Below, piece after piece: positions 1-10,319 of a DNA stretch of 64,000 nucleotides. The notes beneath the pieces were generated by a model. The model had not been told where the DNA came from, did no database searches, and saw only the letters and a list, made by a program, of their open reading frames with translations. The position numbers and the translations under genes are program-made. The DNA is from Welwitschia mirabilis. Lineage: Eukaryota; Gnetophyta; Gnetopsida; Welwitschiales. Each line of letters opens with the position of its first letter. Position 1 is the first letter of the stretch. The stretch is taken from the NCBI GenBank assembly GCA_051453625.1, contig JBOZIK010000001.1:1307884-1371883 (forward strand), written 5' to 3'.

Positions 1-791
1 CAGTCTTAGGCTTACCTAATTTTGATAAGCTATTTGAAGTTGATTGTGATGCTAGTGGAGTGGGAATAGGGGTTGTTCTGTCCCAAGAATGCAGGCCAAT
101 TTGCTACTTCAGTGAGAAGCTCAGTGATGGCCAAACGGAAGCAGTGAATCACACCTTGGACAACTTGATTCATAGTATATATGAAGAAAATCCAAAGCAG
201 TGGGATTTAGCGTTGTCTCAGATAGAGTTTGCTTATAATAATGCTGTCCACAGTGCCATTGGAAGATTCCCCTTTTCTATGGTCTACACCAAGGTGCCAC
301 AACATATCCTAGATCTGATCAAGTTATCAAAGGAAGTAGAGAAGAGTGTAACAGTGACACATCTGGCCAACCAGATAGTGAAGATGCATAAGGAAATTAA
401 GCAAAGACTAGAGGAGGTCAATGAAAGGTATAAGATAGCTACTAACAAATATAAGAGAAAACAAAGTTTTGCAGTGGGTGATTCTATTATGGTGTTTCTT
501 CAGTGGGAGCGATTTCCAGTCGATATATACGGCAAGTTGCAACCAAATAAATATGGACCATTTATAATTAGTAAGAAGATTAATGATAACACCTATGTTG
601 TTGATCTTCCAATGAGCATGGGGATTTCTAATATCTTCAACGTAGCTGATTTATCACCATTCCATGCATCTGGTGAGCCGATGTACCCTGACCTTAGGCC
701 CAACTCGAGGATGAGTTTTCTTCAAGTGAAGGGGACTGACGTGGAGCATACCGCTAGGCCGAGCCTAGTTAAGAAGGGTGGAGTAGTGTAA
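1..791 (+). pseudogene. Ty3/gypsy pol remnant, RNase H fused to integrase C-terminus
   Basis: The reading frame is open from the window edge to a TAA at 789-791. It begins with the gypsy RNase H motif FEVDCDASGVGIG (positions 36-74) and PICYFSEKLS. It then passes straight into DGQTEAVNHTL, which belongs to the C-terminal part of a gypsy integrase. The rest follows the integrase order: a Q(W)xxALSQIEFAYNN-like stretch, a basic linker, FAVGDSIMVF, and a YGPF..KKINDNTYVVDLP segment typical of the integrase C-terminal domain. The end of RNase H, the integrase zinc finger and the DDE catalytic core are missing, so this copy cannot work. What is seen is an in-frame junction near position 123. The family assignment is from motifs; a deletion by short homology is inference. 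Confidence 0.88.
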
Positions 792-862
792 CCTCCATCT
801 TTATTTTTCAGTATTTATTACTTTTATATTAGCAGGGTTGGAGTGATGTAACTCCCATCTTT
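774..862. repeat. Imperfect direct repeat after the gypsy stop codon
   Basis: A roughly 26-base sequence beginning GGTGGAGTAGTGTAAC (774 onward) recurs about 62 bases later beginning GGTTGGAGTGATGTAAC (836 onward). Both copies end in CCATCTTT. The second copy runs into the N gap. Position just after the pol stop codon suggests the start of the 3' untranslated part or LTR, but no second LTR is available to confirm it. Confidence 0.5.
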
Positions 863-1230
863 NNNNNNNNNNNNNNNNNNNNNNNNNNNNNNNNNNNNNN
901 NNNNNNNNNNNNNNNNNNNNNNNNNNNNNNNNNNNNNNNNNNNNNNNNNNNNNNNNNNNNNNNNNNNNNNNNNNNNNNNNNNNNNNNNNNNNNNNNNNNN
1001 NNNNNNNNNNNNNNNNNNNNNNNNNNNNNNNNNNNNNNNNNNNNNNNNNNNNNNNNNNNNNNNNNNNNNNNNNNNNNNNNNNNNNNNNNNNNNNNNNNNN
1101 NNNNNNNNNNNNNNNNNNNNNNNNNNNNNNNNNNNNNNNNNNNNNNNNNNNNNNNNNNNNNNNNNNNNNNNNNNNNNNNNNNNNNNNNNNNNNNNNNNNN
1201 NNNNNNNNNNNNNNNNNNNNNNNNNNNNNN
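863..1230. other. Assembly gap (368 N)
   Basis: The gap is flanked on the left by the 3' end of a gypsy element and on the right by an inverted piece of the same element. Inverted repeats are a plausible cause of the failed assembly. Confidence 0.99.
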
Positions 1231-1303
1231 AGAATGGTGATAAATCAGCTACGTTGAAGGTATTAGAAATCCCCATGCTCGTTGGAAGGTCAACAACATA
1301 GGC
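1231..1303 (-). pseudogene. Inverted fragment of gypsy integrase C-terminus
   Basis: Read on the minus strand, this stretch is nearly identical to 592-662, including the segment encoding MGISNxFNVADLSPF. Homology stops at about 1303, so only the inner 70 bases of the inverted copy lie outside the gap. It shows that a second gypsy copy, or a foldback rearrangement, lies head to head with the first. Confidence 0.8.
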
Positions 1304-1850
1304 GTTAGAAAGGTAAGTAAAGGTCAGTTCCTTCGTCTAATGAAACCGCACATACGGCTTTTATCAGTTGCAATTTTTTTGTAAATTTCTTCTTTGCACA
1401 GCAGCAAGGGAGAGCTTGTTGTTCCTAACAAATTTCAAACATTAAGCAAACTTAAAACAATAGCTGTGTTTCACAAGAAGTCAATTTCTTGGCGTGATGC
1501 TGTCTCCCCTGCATGTTGGAGACTTAGAGAACCCAGTGGAAGCTAACACGATTTTATTAGAAAACAATGTACTGCAACACTGTAAAGGATGCAGTGCCAC
1601 TATAGCACATTAAAAAAAAAAAAAAGAAACAAAAATTAAAACAAAGAATGCATAAAAACTAACATTCTAAGCATAGATAAATTATAAGGACATGATAATT
1701 TTTGTACTTTTTCATGCATGTTTCATTTGCAGTTTTAGCATTTTTCTCAATATCATGACTACAAGCTCGTTGTGGAGAATATGTATTTCCATACTTTTAT
1801 GTTTCAAAAATCAACATATCACATACAGACGTCTGTATTTTTGAACCCTA
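1304..1850. other. Unassigned spacer with an intron-like segment
   Basis: No gene is supported here. A stretch at 1313-1401 looks like a short plant intron: AG|GTAAGT at the left end and a T-rich tract ending TTTGCACAG at the right, followed by a second CAG (tandem acceptor). The flanking reading frames are short and unrecognised, so this may be a remnant of a gene fragment or chance. A perfect 16-base palindrome lies at 1823-1838. Confidence 0.3.
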
Positions 1851-2140
1851 CATAGTCTAATCGGTTTGACCCATCTCTAAGTGAAGAGTTTCAAAGTCTC
1901 GAGTTCAAATCCTACAATGTGTGAATTTGTTTGTAGTTCTATGGCTCTACCCATGTATTCAAGCCACAACTGGCATGAGCTTCAACATCTTGGGTATGAA
2001 TCACAAGCAAACTGAGACATTTGGTAGCCACCTCTTGGGTCAACAATCACCACCCATAACTTTTAATCTAGCCAAGCAAACCAATGGCCCTGGCAAGTAT
2101 GGTACAGTTTTAGCTTCTTTAAAAAAAAAAGGAAAAAAAG
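1850..2140 (+). mobile_element. Candidate tRNA-derived SINE with A-rich tail
   Basis: The left end carries TAGTCTAATCGGTT, resembling an RNA polymerase III A box. About 35 bases later GAGTTCAAATCCT resembles a B box. An unrelated body follows and ends in an A-rich run at 2121-2140. Length (about 290 bases) and layout fit a plant SINE. I could not find a convincing target-site duplication, so the call is tentative. Confidence 0.4.
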
Positions 2141-2774
2141 AACTTTTATTCTACAAATGAACAACCTTAAATGTACTAATATACCATCTCCATAAATTGA
2201 GAAATACCAGCCACCCATTCTATAAAACTGTTTGGCCAGACGTTGGAAATGATTTCTCCTGCAAAGCAATAAAACTAAGTTCATTAGAATATGCATATAA
2301 GTTTCATTCAACTACAATGCCATCCAGTGCACCAAAAAGCAATATTTGTGCAGTTAAAGAGGCACATGAAAACTGTCGGCAAAAATGAAAACCTCTATTT
2401 TCTCAGTATTATTGTTAATCCTTAGCATGTTCACGTCTTCAAGAATTCACAACCCAGATACACATTAAGTGATTTTACAAGAGCCAAATTTGTGTCATTT
2501 TTCAGGAATGCCAAACAAGAGAGGGTTACAAACTGATTCTCTACATTAATATAAAGCTTTGATCTACTGCTCAATTACCTTTTAGGAAACAAATGTTTTT
2601 CATGTGATATTCCGAATATCTCAAATGTTTTTCATGTGATCAATTACCTCCTTCCATTTTGGACAGAGTAGTATTCTTGTTGTAACCTCAACTACAATAG
2701 TCGTTGAACATGAACAAAATTTGATGCCGTGACACACACACGTGCCATTCCTAATGCAGCTGGTTGTAGGATGA
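2141..2774 (-). other. 3' flank and probable 3' UTR of the transporter gene
   Basis: This lies directly downstream of the minus-strand transporter stop codon. It has no open frame of note. It contains an exact 18-base direct repeat (AAATGTTTTTCATGTGAT at 2590-2607 and 2623-2640). The end of the transcript cannot be placed from sequence alone. Confidence 0.4.
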
Positions 2775-4250
2775 CTAATAAGCAGAAAGCAACACTGCTT
2801 CTTCATCCACCTCTCTCAGTTCTTCAGATTTATCTGATACAGAATTTTCACTGTGAGGTAGCACTGGAAGCTCTGGGCTAGTGGAAAAGCTCACCCATTT
2901 CTCTTTTCTAAAAAAGTCTAAACAAGGATACAAAGTAAACCCAATCCCACCAGCAGCTAGACTGACAAGGATAACTTTTTGGGAAGCTGTAGCCATCACC
3001 AGAATCAAGAACGTGGAGGGAAGCAAGCAAAGAAGAACTACACCAAAAGTCCCCAAAGGAATCTTGTAAGGACGATGGATTTCTGGCTGCTTCACTCTTA
3101 ACCAAATAAACGCTGCAAATTCTGCAAACATGCTGAAACTATATAGATAGTTCTCTGCTGCCACAATTTCTTGGAATGTCAAGGATGACAACAATAGCAC
3201 CCCCGATGCAGACAACAAAATCCCCAAAAGAGGAGTCCCAAACCTAGATCTCACAGCAAATGCTGATGGGAGCATGCCTCTCTCTGCCATTCCTAAAAGT
3301 TGGAATGAATCACTGCTCATTTCTGCCTCAAACATTCCCATATTTGACAAAGCCGCAGCCGCTTCCATCCACCATTGCAACCAAGCCCCACCCAACATTT
3401 TGGCAATGTCTGCAAAGTACCCTGCGTTCCATTGACTTCTATCAAGATCTATTGATCCTGTACCGGAGAGAAGAGGGACAAAGTAAGTAGTTCCAACAAG
3501 CACAACAGCAGAATACAGAGCTTTTGGTAAAGTCTTTCTGGGATTCTCTACCTCCCCCGCCAATGTGCTAACAGAATCCCAGTAATTCAGGTTCCAGAAG
3601 AGAGTATTCAAATACACATTCCAATCAATATTTTTGACATCAATTTGTAGCCATCTTGAAGGTCTCAACCTGGGAACTGCAAGAACACCTATCATGGCAA
3701 AGGGGAGGAGAGAAAAAGCACCTAGAAAAACCGATGTCCAACCAACAATTGTAAGGCCTCTGTAATTTAGGTAGGTCAAAGTTACGGTTATAATTATAAC
3801 AGCTGCAATTCTTGGGATCCCATTAGCTACAACTGGAATTACAGATTTTAAGTATTCCATAAACAAAACAGGATAAAGAGCATTATCAATTACTCCACCC
3901 AACCATTTCCACCATCCTTGCTGGAATCCCCAAAATGGACCAAAGGCTGCAGAAACCCACACTACGTAGCCTCCATTCTCAGGAAACATTGTGCTTAATT
4001 CAGCAGTAACTAGGGCTTCTGGAATACTCCATAGAAAGGGGAAGATAAGAAACCCTAGAAGAGCCAATAATGGGCCCCCAGCTTTAACAGAATCCTCAAC
4101 GCCAAATGGTCCCCCCGATACTTCATAGAAAATGAGGAATACAAGGGGAACAAAAGATAGTTTCGGCTTTCTAGTCGCAACTGTTTTGGAGGATCTCGTT
4201 CCTTCTTGATCGAGGCCAGAACTTTCCGAGTTATTACTTTTTTCCTCCAT
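2775..4250 (-). CDS. PUT5-like: Polyamine transporter, PUT5/LAT family (APC superfamily)
   Basis: This is an intron-less 491-residue membrane carrier of the plant PUT/LAT branch of the amino acid-polyamine-organocation superfamily. Family members are proton-coupled importers of polyamines such as putrescine and spermidine, and of paraquat, at the plasma membrane or endomembranes. Seen in the protein: a polar 30-residue N-terminus; a first membrane helix ending in SGGPFG (residues 45-50), the unwound substrate-binding segment; ENGGYVVW (91-98); [20 protein letters not shown] (108-127); [20 protein letters not shown] (218-237), the helix-6 binding region; and [19 protein letters not shown] (310-328). 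About 12 hydrophobic segments and an acidic tail ending [10 protein letters not shown] follow the family pattern. The short N-terminus and acidic tail fit PUT5 best. I chose the ATG at 4250 because AAAATGG is a strong context and the family usually has a short N-terminus. An in-frame ATG at 4343 would give 522 residues. Exact substrate is inferred. Confidence 0.93.
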   Translation of the reverse strand: MEEKSNNSESSGLDQEGTRSSKTVATRKPKLSFVPLVFLIFYEVSGGPFGVEDSVKAGGPLLALLGFLIFPFLWSIPEALVTAELSTMFPENGGYVVWVSAAFGPFWGFQQGWWKWLGGVIDNALYPVLFMEYLKSVIPVVANGIPRIAAVIIITVTLTYLNYRGLTIVGWTSVFLGAFSLLPFAMIGVLAVPRLRPSRWLQIDVKNIDWNVYLNTLFWNLNYWDSVSTLAGEVENPRKTLPKALYSAVVLVGTTYFVPLLSGTGSIDLDRSQWNAGYFADIAKMLGGAWLQWWMEAAAALSNMGMFEAEMSSDSFQLLGMAERGMLPSAFAVRSRFGTPLLGILLSASGVLLLSSLTFQEIVAAENYLYSFSMFAEFAAFIWLRVKQPEIHRPYKIPLGTFGVVLLCLLPSTFLILVMATASQKVILVSLAAGGIGFTLYPCLDFFRKEKWVSFSTSPELPVLPHSENSVSDKSEELREVDEEAVLLSAY

Positions 4251-4305
4251 TTTCTCGGTTGAAGATCCTCTTCTGTGTAAGCTATTCCTATAGCTTTTTT
4301 CTATG

Positions 4306-4368
4306 TCAACATTGACAGACGAGGCATCTCTTTGAAAGAACATGATATTCGCGCAAGAATCCAAGCAT
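4306..4368 (-). promoter_or_regulatory. Upstream ORF (20 codons) in the transporter leader
   Basis: On the minus strand the first ATG downstream of the predicted 5'-UTR intron is at 4368-4366. It opens a 20-codon frame ending in TGA at 4308-4306, out of frame with the transporter. It overlaps the longer in-frame start at 4343. A second, 8-codon uORF (ATGCCTCGTC...TAG) follows within the overlap. The uATG context is weak (C at -3), so scanning ribosomes could bypass it and start at 4250. Polyamine-responsive uORFs are known in other polyamine genes; whether these regulate anything is inference. Confidence 0.5.
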
Positions 4369-4416
4369 AGGATTTCGGATCGTTCTCAAGCCTTCGCACA
4401 GAATTACAAAAGGAAG

Positions 4417-4672
4417 CTGTAAGGGAAGAATTGCAGAGAAAGAAAGAGAAGACTTTTCTTATGTTTGTTTGAAGATCCAGCAATATAAATAAATTGACAA
4501 AATTTTTTGAGGATTTAACGTCTTTCAAGGAAATCGTTAACGCACCTCGACCAGAACTCGTAACTGCTAACTCAATTACGTTAGTTCCAGATCAACAGAC
4601 TCTAATGCGTTTAACGAAATGACGAGCAAAAGGCGTACTGAAACCGCGATAGAAAGGGCTAACAACATTTAC
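4417..4672 (-). other. Predicted 5'-UTR intron of the transporter gene
   Basis: Read on the minus strand, the donor is CCTG|GTAAATG (GT at 4672-4671). The acceptor is a strong pyrimidine tract ending CTTCCCTTACAG at 4417. The 256-base segment is T-rich and contains CTAAC-type branch-point candidates. A leader intron with an intron-less coding exon is common in this family. The donor is only moderate, so another donor cannot be excluded. Confidence 0.5.
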
Positions 4673-4930
4673 CAGGATCTGGGAAGAGGTTTCCGAAGGA
4701 GAAATCCCAGAGGGTGATTAGACGAAGACCATTGCCTGCAAACTTAGTCCAGTAGTGCGTTTTATCGGCATTTCAAAATGGATGTGCAGAGAGAGAGTCA
4801 AAATCCTCGGAGTAAAACTCGCCCAACAACTAAAATGGTCAAAAGGGTTATTACGCAGAAAGAATCAATAAGAAGGGGAGAGATACCTTAATGGACCCTT
4901 GAAAAATATCTATAAGTAAGGTATTTTTAA
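4673..4930 (-). promoter_or_regulatory. Probable first exon and core promoter of the transporter gene
   Basis: This lies upstream of the predicted leader intron. On the minus strand it carries a CT-rich patch (GACTCTCTCTCTGC, around 4785-4798), which in plants often marks transcription starts, and a tiny ATG-GTC-TTC-GTC-TAA reading frame near 4730. An AT-rich stretch near 4900-4920 could hold the TATA element but no clean consensus stands out. The base composition is less AT-rich than the repeats on either side. Confidence 0.4.
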
Positions 4931-5004
4931 GATGATTAGTTATCTAAAAGAAAGCATAACTCTTGGCATCTTTGAGATGGTTGGTTATCCAAAAGAAAGC
5001 ATAA
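4931..5004. repeat. Two-copy tandem repeat, about 46-base period
   Basis: GATGATTAGTTATCTAAAAG...CATAA recurs as GATGGTTGGTTATCCAAAAG...CATAA about 46 bases later. It sits at the junction between the transporter promoter region and the LINE 3' end. Confidence 0.6.
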
Positions 5005-5009
5005 ATCAA

Positions 5010-8000
5010 AATTATAGGGGAGAAGAATCCAAAAAATTCTGTGACTCCTTTGTGTAGCATTTGCATAAATCTACCCTTCTGAGAGTAGCAACTTCATATG
5101 AAAAAGCAATTAATAAAATAATTGAAGATTTTATACTAATGGTTGTGAAAAGTTTCTTTATTGTACCAATACTGACAGTGACATTTCTAAACATAGTGAA
5201 AACTTGCAAGTAAGATAAGATGTCATCCCTTTTTCACACTATTATTAATTGTATCTCGAAGCAAAATAAAGCCTGAATAGTGTGAGGGACTCTTGAGATC
5301 AAGCAAATGAAAGAGTCCACCCCAAATCTTAGTAGCTAGAATACAATCCCAAAACACATGCTAAAACCTTTCATAGGTTTGATCAATAGGACAAATTGGC
5401 TTACTAACATCACAATGATCGAGATGATGACTAATGGGCAAACCTTGATGAATGAGGCACTAGAAATAGATTCTATGCTTGAGATGAGCCTTTGGAGTCT
5501 GAAAGAGATGAAAAAGTTACTTCCACTTATCCTCTGGCTAAGTAAGATCCCTTTTATTATTCATAACCAAATGGATATTCTAAAGATTATTAAACCAAAT
5601 TCGAGCTTTATGAAGAGAACAATTGATAAGAGTGTTTCTATCAGGTCATTTCCAATCTTTCCACCACTTCTTGGTATTGGTATTCCAATCATGCATCATC
5701 AAAATGTTCTCGATATGTTTGATTATGCATAAATCCAATCTCTAAATCTTCCATCTAAATTTAAGATCTTATTATATAATGCATGGATTCCTATTACTAT
5801 AAGAAACGAATTGATCAAGGTGAAACAGCCCTCTTTAGCTATTCTATTAGCTATATTATTAAATAAATAAGAAGAGGTTTATTCTTAATACTAACAGCTA
5901 AAGCCTAGTAGGGAGAATGGGTCTGAAGACTTCCATTACCAATTCCATTAGGCTCCCAAGAAAGATAGTGCTAACTTTATGCTAGCTCTTCCAAATTTGT
6001 TGGAAGACATGAAAATCTTACATCTAGATTTCAGCATAAGAGAATATGAAGCTACTCCAATGCATTCTTTGACATCCTTAACCAAAGTAAAACTTTCCAT
6101 TAGAAAAATGATGTCTAAATAAGACTTTCTAGGTCTTATCACCCTCAGAAGCTCTAACAATCCATGTGATTGGAATAAGAAGACATTGAACTTTTAAAAA
6201 AGGGATTTTTAAGTCGCCACACTCCTTTATCTACTAACATATATTCCAAGCGACATGGCTGGAAATTTTTCAATTATTAGAATTATCTCATAAATAATTT
6301 TGAAGAATTTTATTGATTGAATCATACGTAGATTTGGAAGGAGCCGTAAAGAAAGCATAATGGACTGAAGTTAGCACTAAGAACATGGGACTAGAGAACA
6401 AGTCTTCTAGTCAAAGATAAAGGTTTAGATACCCTCTTTAGAGCCTTAGATTTCACCTTTTCCACCACTCTTTACCATATGGTAGTAGGAGGATCAACCA
6501 AAAGCATAAAAATACCTAGCATGAAATGATGAGTAAGAGACATTCATCTTATATTATACTTGTAAATCTAAGGAGGTCTTATATTGAAACTAAATTAGAA
6601 GACTTAGGTTTTCTCCTAATTGTTTCTAGAACTAGATGCTAGACAAAACATATCAATGGTATTAAAAATGACTTGAAAGTCAACTTTCATATTTTTACTA
6701 AAAGAAACATGTCCTCAATAAATTGGCTATGAAGAACCATGTTACATTAGGAAGATAAATTCCTCAAGGATGGCCTAGAGCACTATTAACTTTAAGAAGG
6801 GCACCTAAAACATCAATAAAAATCATAAAAAGATAAGGAGTTACAGGGAAACCTTACTTGATAGATCTCTAAAGCTAAGTAGGTGAAGAAAACATCCCAT
6901 TTATATGAGCAACGGAGTTTTCATCTACCAGTAACATTTGAACATGTCTCTGAAAGATCTCTTCTAGTCTATAATGTCTTATAGACTTGAAAAAGAAATG
7001 TCAATCCAAATGATCATAGGCCTTAGCAAAATCAAGCTTAAGAAAAATAACATTTTTGGAGGTGTTAGAAGCCTAGTTCATAAATTCCACATTAGTGATA
7101 ACATTTTTCAAGATAAATCTCTTTTGCATGAAACCTACTTGTTTATTATTAATAATATTGGAAAGAAATTTCTTTGATCTGTTAGTCAAGCATTTAGCAA
7201 TGATTTTATCAATAATGTTCAAAATACTTATGGGTCTCCAATTATTAATACTACAAGATTTACGTGTCTTGGGAAGAAGCTTTACCACTCTAGTATAGAG
7301 CTTGAGCCCCGAGGAACCTCTATTAAAAGCTTTGACATAGACATTGCAAGATTTAGACCTAATAAAATGCTAAGATCTCTTATAAAATTTTCTATAAAAA
7401 TCATCAATGCATGGATCTTTATCATCTTTAAGTTGCTTGAGGGCATTCAAAAAAATTCTTCTCTAGAAATGCAAGTAACATTGCCAAAAAAAAATTAATT
7501 AAAGGGCTTAAGAGCTTTAAGGCGCATCTTAATGGCTCCTTCATCCATATGAGCAGTAGAGAAAATACTCAAATACTGATTATGGCAAGCTTTAATAACA
7601 TCTCCTTCAACATTGTAAGTAGTATCTCCAACACTAATGGCCTCAATGCAAGGATATGGAAGTTTACGTTTCACAAAGAGAAGAAACTAGAAGAAGTTTG
7701 ATCTCTTCCATACGCAAGCAAGATAAGCAACCATCAAGATGCACGTTTCTAGATTTATAATGGTCTATTTATTTAAGATTATTCTTATAAATTTGAAGAG
7801 TATCGAAATCCCTATAAGAACCAAGGCCTATATTAATGTACCTCTAAAGGAAGTCAACATCTAAAATTAAGTTTTTTTCTTTTTCTTTTTATTTTTTCAT
7901 TTTTGGCTAGGTGTAGGAGATGCGAGTTGTTATTAGAAGCTGCCATTTTACCACAATGATTTACAAAACACTAAATGTGACGAATGCTATTATTCTGCCA

Positions 8001-8920
8001 ACTAATCCAACCACACTTCCCAGTAGGTCAGGGAATAAGATTTCAAATCTACATGAAGAGGTCATATAACAAATTTCTGCAAAGAAAATCCATGTTAAAA
8101 ATGAAGAGATACATTATAGCATGGTTAGAATCAATAAATAGAATATATGAAAAATGGAAGAGTGATCTGAAAGCACTTAATGATAGCTAGCTATGCTTGG
8201 AATCTTTTTGTTTTGAATAACTTCATTATTTCCATCAATGGAAAACTAAACATGATCTAACCTAAAGGTGATTTACTTTGTCCCTTTTCTAGCATTATTT
8301 CAAGTGAATCATCTATTAGTAATGGGATTAGTAACTCTACTATTAGAGTCTTGAAAATGAAATTAGCCTTTGAATTGGATTCATTTATCAAATTCCATAT
8401 TCTCAGAACCACCTTTTCTATCATCACATTTGTTAAACGCATTCTCTATCATATTAAAGTGACTCTTTATTAACCAAATAGCGTTAGGAAGCATGGCATG
8501 AAGCCACTTCCATAAATCACAATGATCCTTAAAGATACAAGGAGCATAAATGCATTAAAGATCAAAAACAATATTATGCCATTTCAAATAAACCTAGATA
8601 TAGTTGATCTTTTCAAATTTTGAAAAATTAATAACATAATTCTTAACCTTTTATGAAGGAGAATAATTACAGTTCCCTTCCTTGCTGAGTGATTAGAAGC
8701 AAGAAAAATACTATTAGAACAAATGATGTTATAACCAACCTAAAGATTAAAACCTTGAGTCTTGACTTCTTGAAGAAAAAAGGCATGCCATTTTTTATTC
8801 TCATATGAAATCTTGAATTATATATTTTCTCTGGGGGTCAAAGAGTCCCTAAATATTTTGTGAGATGAACTTCACAATGCAAATTCTAGGTGGGAGAATC
8901 TTCCATTCTTAAGCCACTAA
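5010..8920 (-). mobile_element. Degenerate L1-type LINE
   Basis: On the minus strand the order of domains is that of a plant L1 ORF2. There is an endonuclease start with SQNI, DPQRKYIIQDFI and FLQEVKTQG-like text (about 8910-8740). An endonuclease core follows, with YAPC, WKWL and a HFNMIE...DRKGG motif (about 8560-8390). Next come the reverse transcriptase (7460-6700) and a C-terminal zf-RVT region with CDVSKPICPID, FWDCI and IWGGLFHLL (5400-5290). Stops and frameshifts occur throughout, so the copy is dead. The 5' ORF1 is not recognisable. The 3' end falls a few hundred bases upstream of the transporter's predicted first exon. Domain identity is by motif; exact ends are estimates. Confidence 0.85.
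7073..7460 (-). pseudogene. LINE reverse transcriptase, N-terminal part
   Basis: A stretch open for 71 codons (7288-7073) encodes SINNWRPISILNIIDKIIAK, then NIINNKQVGFMQKRFILKN. These are the reverse-transcriptase blocks seen in L1-type elements (xxNWRPISLLN...IIAK...QxGFVxGRxIxDN). Weaker RT similarity continues to about 6700 in broken frames, with a decayed RQGxPxxPYLF block near 6850. It belongs to the LINE at 5010-8920. Confidence 0.87.
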
Positions 8921-10319
8921 TAATGAGTTATAATACTCAAAGTTATTAGTCTGTTGTGTCTTCTGGATTGATTAACTAATCTACTACTTTATGGTGATAA
9001 TTATTTTTTGATTTCTATGATATTGAATAAACGATTAGATCTAATCACTAAAGTATACAATTTCTCATCAACAACTTTCCATCCATTGTTTTTTTCCTTA
9101 ATTTGTTATTTAAACCAATCATTTTCCTTGATCATTATCCTTGATCAACATATCATCTACATAAGGAGTTAGATGTGTTTCTTCCAATATACGAGCCCCC
9201 TTATCCACATTTTAGATGAGAATCCTAGCTCATGATTATCACCCGTCTCGAGGACTAACTTATTTGAAGACTTAGAAAGGAATAGTAAGATAAGAGAAGT
9301 TTTGAATGATTATCATTCTAATTATAAAGAATATAATGGATTCAAGTTGATGTCTTAGCATGTCTATCACAACGCAAACCATTAAAAACTTGTGAATGAT
9401 TCCATTCTAATAACTTAACCAATCTTAGTGGCTAAAATAATAGAATGAGATTAAAAAATGGACTAGAAGGCCTAAAAACATAATCTCAATTGGGATAGTA
9501 CTTTGGATAGCTTTTTTTAGCTCAAAATCCTCTCTCTATGATTATAAGATCAAGAGTGTGCTAAAGACATTCCAAACTGATTGCTTCTTAGCCTAATCGG
9601 TCATTTCCTTTATTTCAAATCTAAAAGGAAAAAAACCTTTGGTTAAATTTAAAATTTAAATTATTAATAAATTTTAATTTCTTGTAAGCCCAATTCTTCT
9701 AAATCTATGCATTAAGGATAGAGATGGAAGGGATTTTTCTATTGAAAAATTACTGCATATAAGTTAACCATATCAATGTGTTATCAAATATGTCCTATGA
9801 AAAATTGAAATCTATAATAATGTTGTCCTCGATTGGTAAAGAACTACAAATACCATAGTCATGTCCATTTACCATAGTATTTTTTTACCATTCAAGGAAT
9901 ATATTTCCCTAGCTATAATATATCTTTCGTATGATCATCTAGCTAGGATCAAGAAGAATTATTTGGAGTCATCCACAAACCTTACCTTTGCAGCCGCAAT
10001 GCCATAAAGTATTGAATGTAAAGTACCAAAGCCTACAAATTAAACCTTATCTTCAATATTAAACTCATTTTTTTAATCTCTATTCCTTTTCTATCTTTTC
10101 CTTCCCTTAAAATGAAAGGCTAATTGTTGATATACCCCTTGGGGACTGATAAGAAATTCTTTTGATAAATTAATTTCTATCCTCTAAGGCATACATTATT
10201 TACAAGAAGGATAAAATATCACATTGGTTTATAAATACAAAATTTAAAACACCACGTAGATGTGTTAGAAAACTTCTTGAATACTTCTTTACAACATTGC
10301 TAGATTAGAACTTGATGTA

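Noticed and set aside
824-1276. 150-codon minus-strand frame near the window start
   Set aside because: It is mostly N. The real part is the inverted gypsy fragment already annotated.
1921-2160. 79-codon plus-strand frame
   Set aside because: It lies in the SINE-like body, ends in the A-rich tail as a poly-Lys stretch and has no recognised motif.
2881-3490. Plus- and minus-strand frames inside the transporter gene
   Set aside because: They lie in other frames of the transporter coding sequence and have no motif of their own.
4344-4364. Extending the transporter coding region to 4364
   Set aside because: The codon at 4364-4362 is TTG, not ATG. It is not a credible plant start; the first in-frame ATG is at 4343 and the best-supported one is at 4250.
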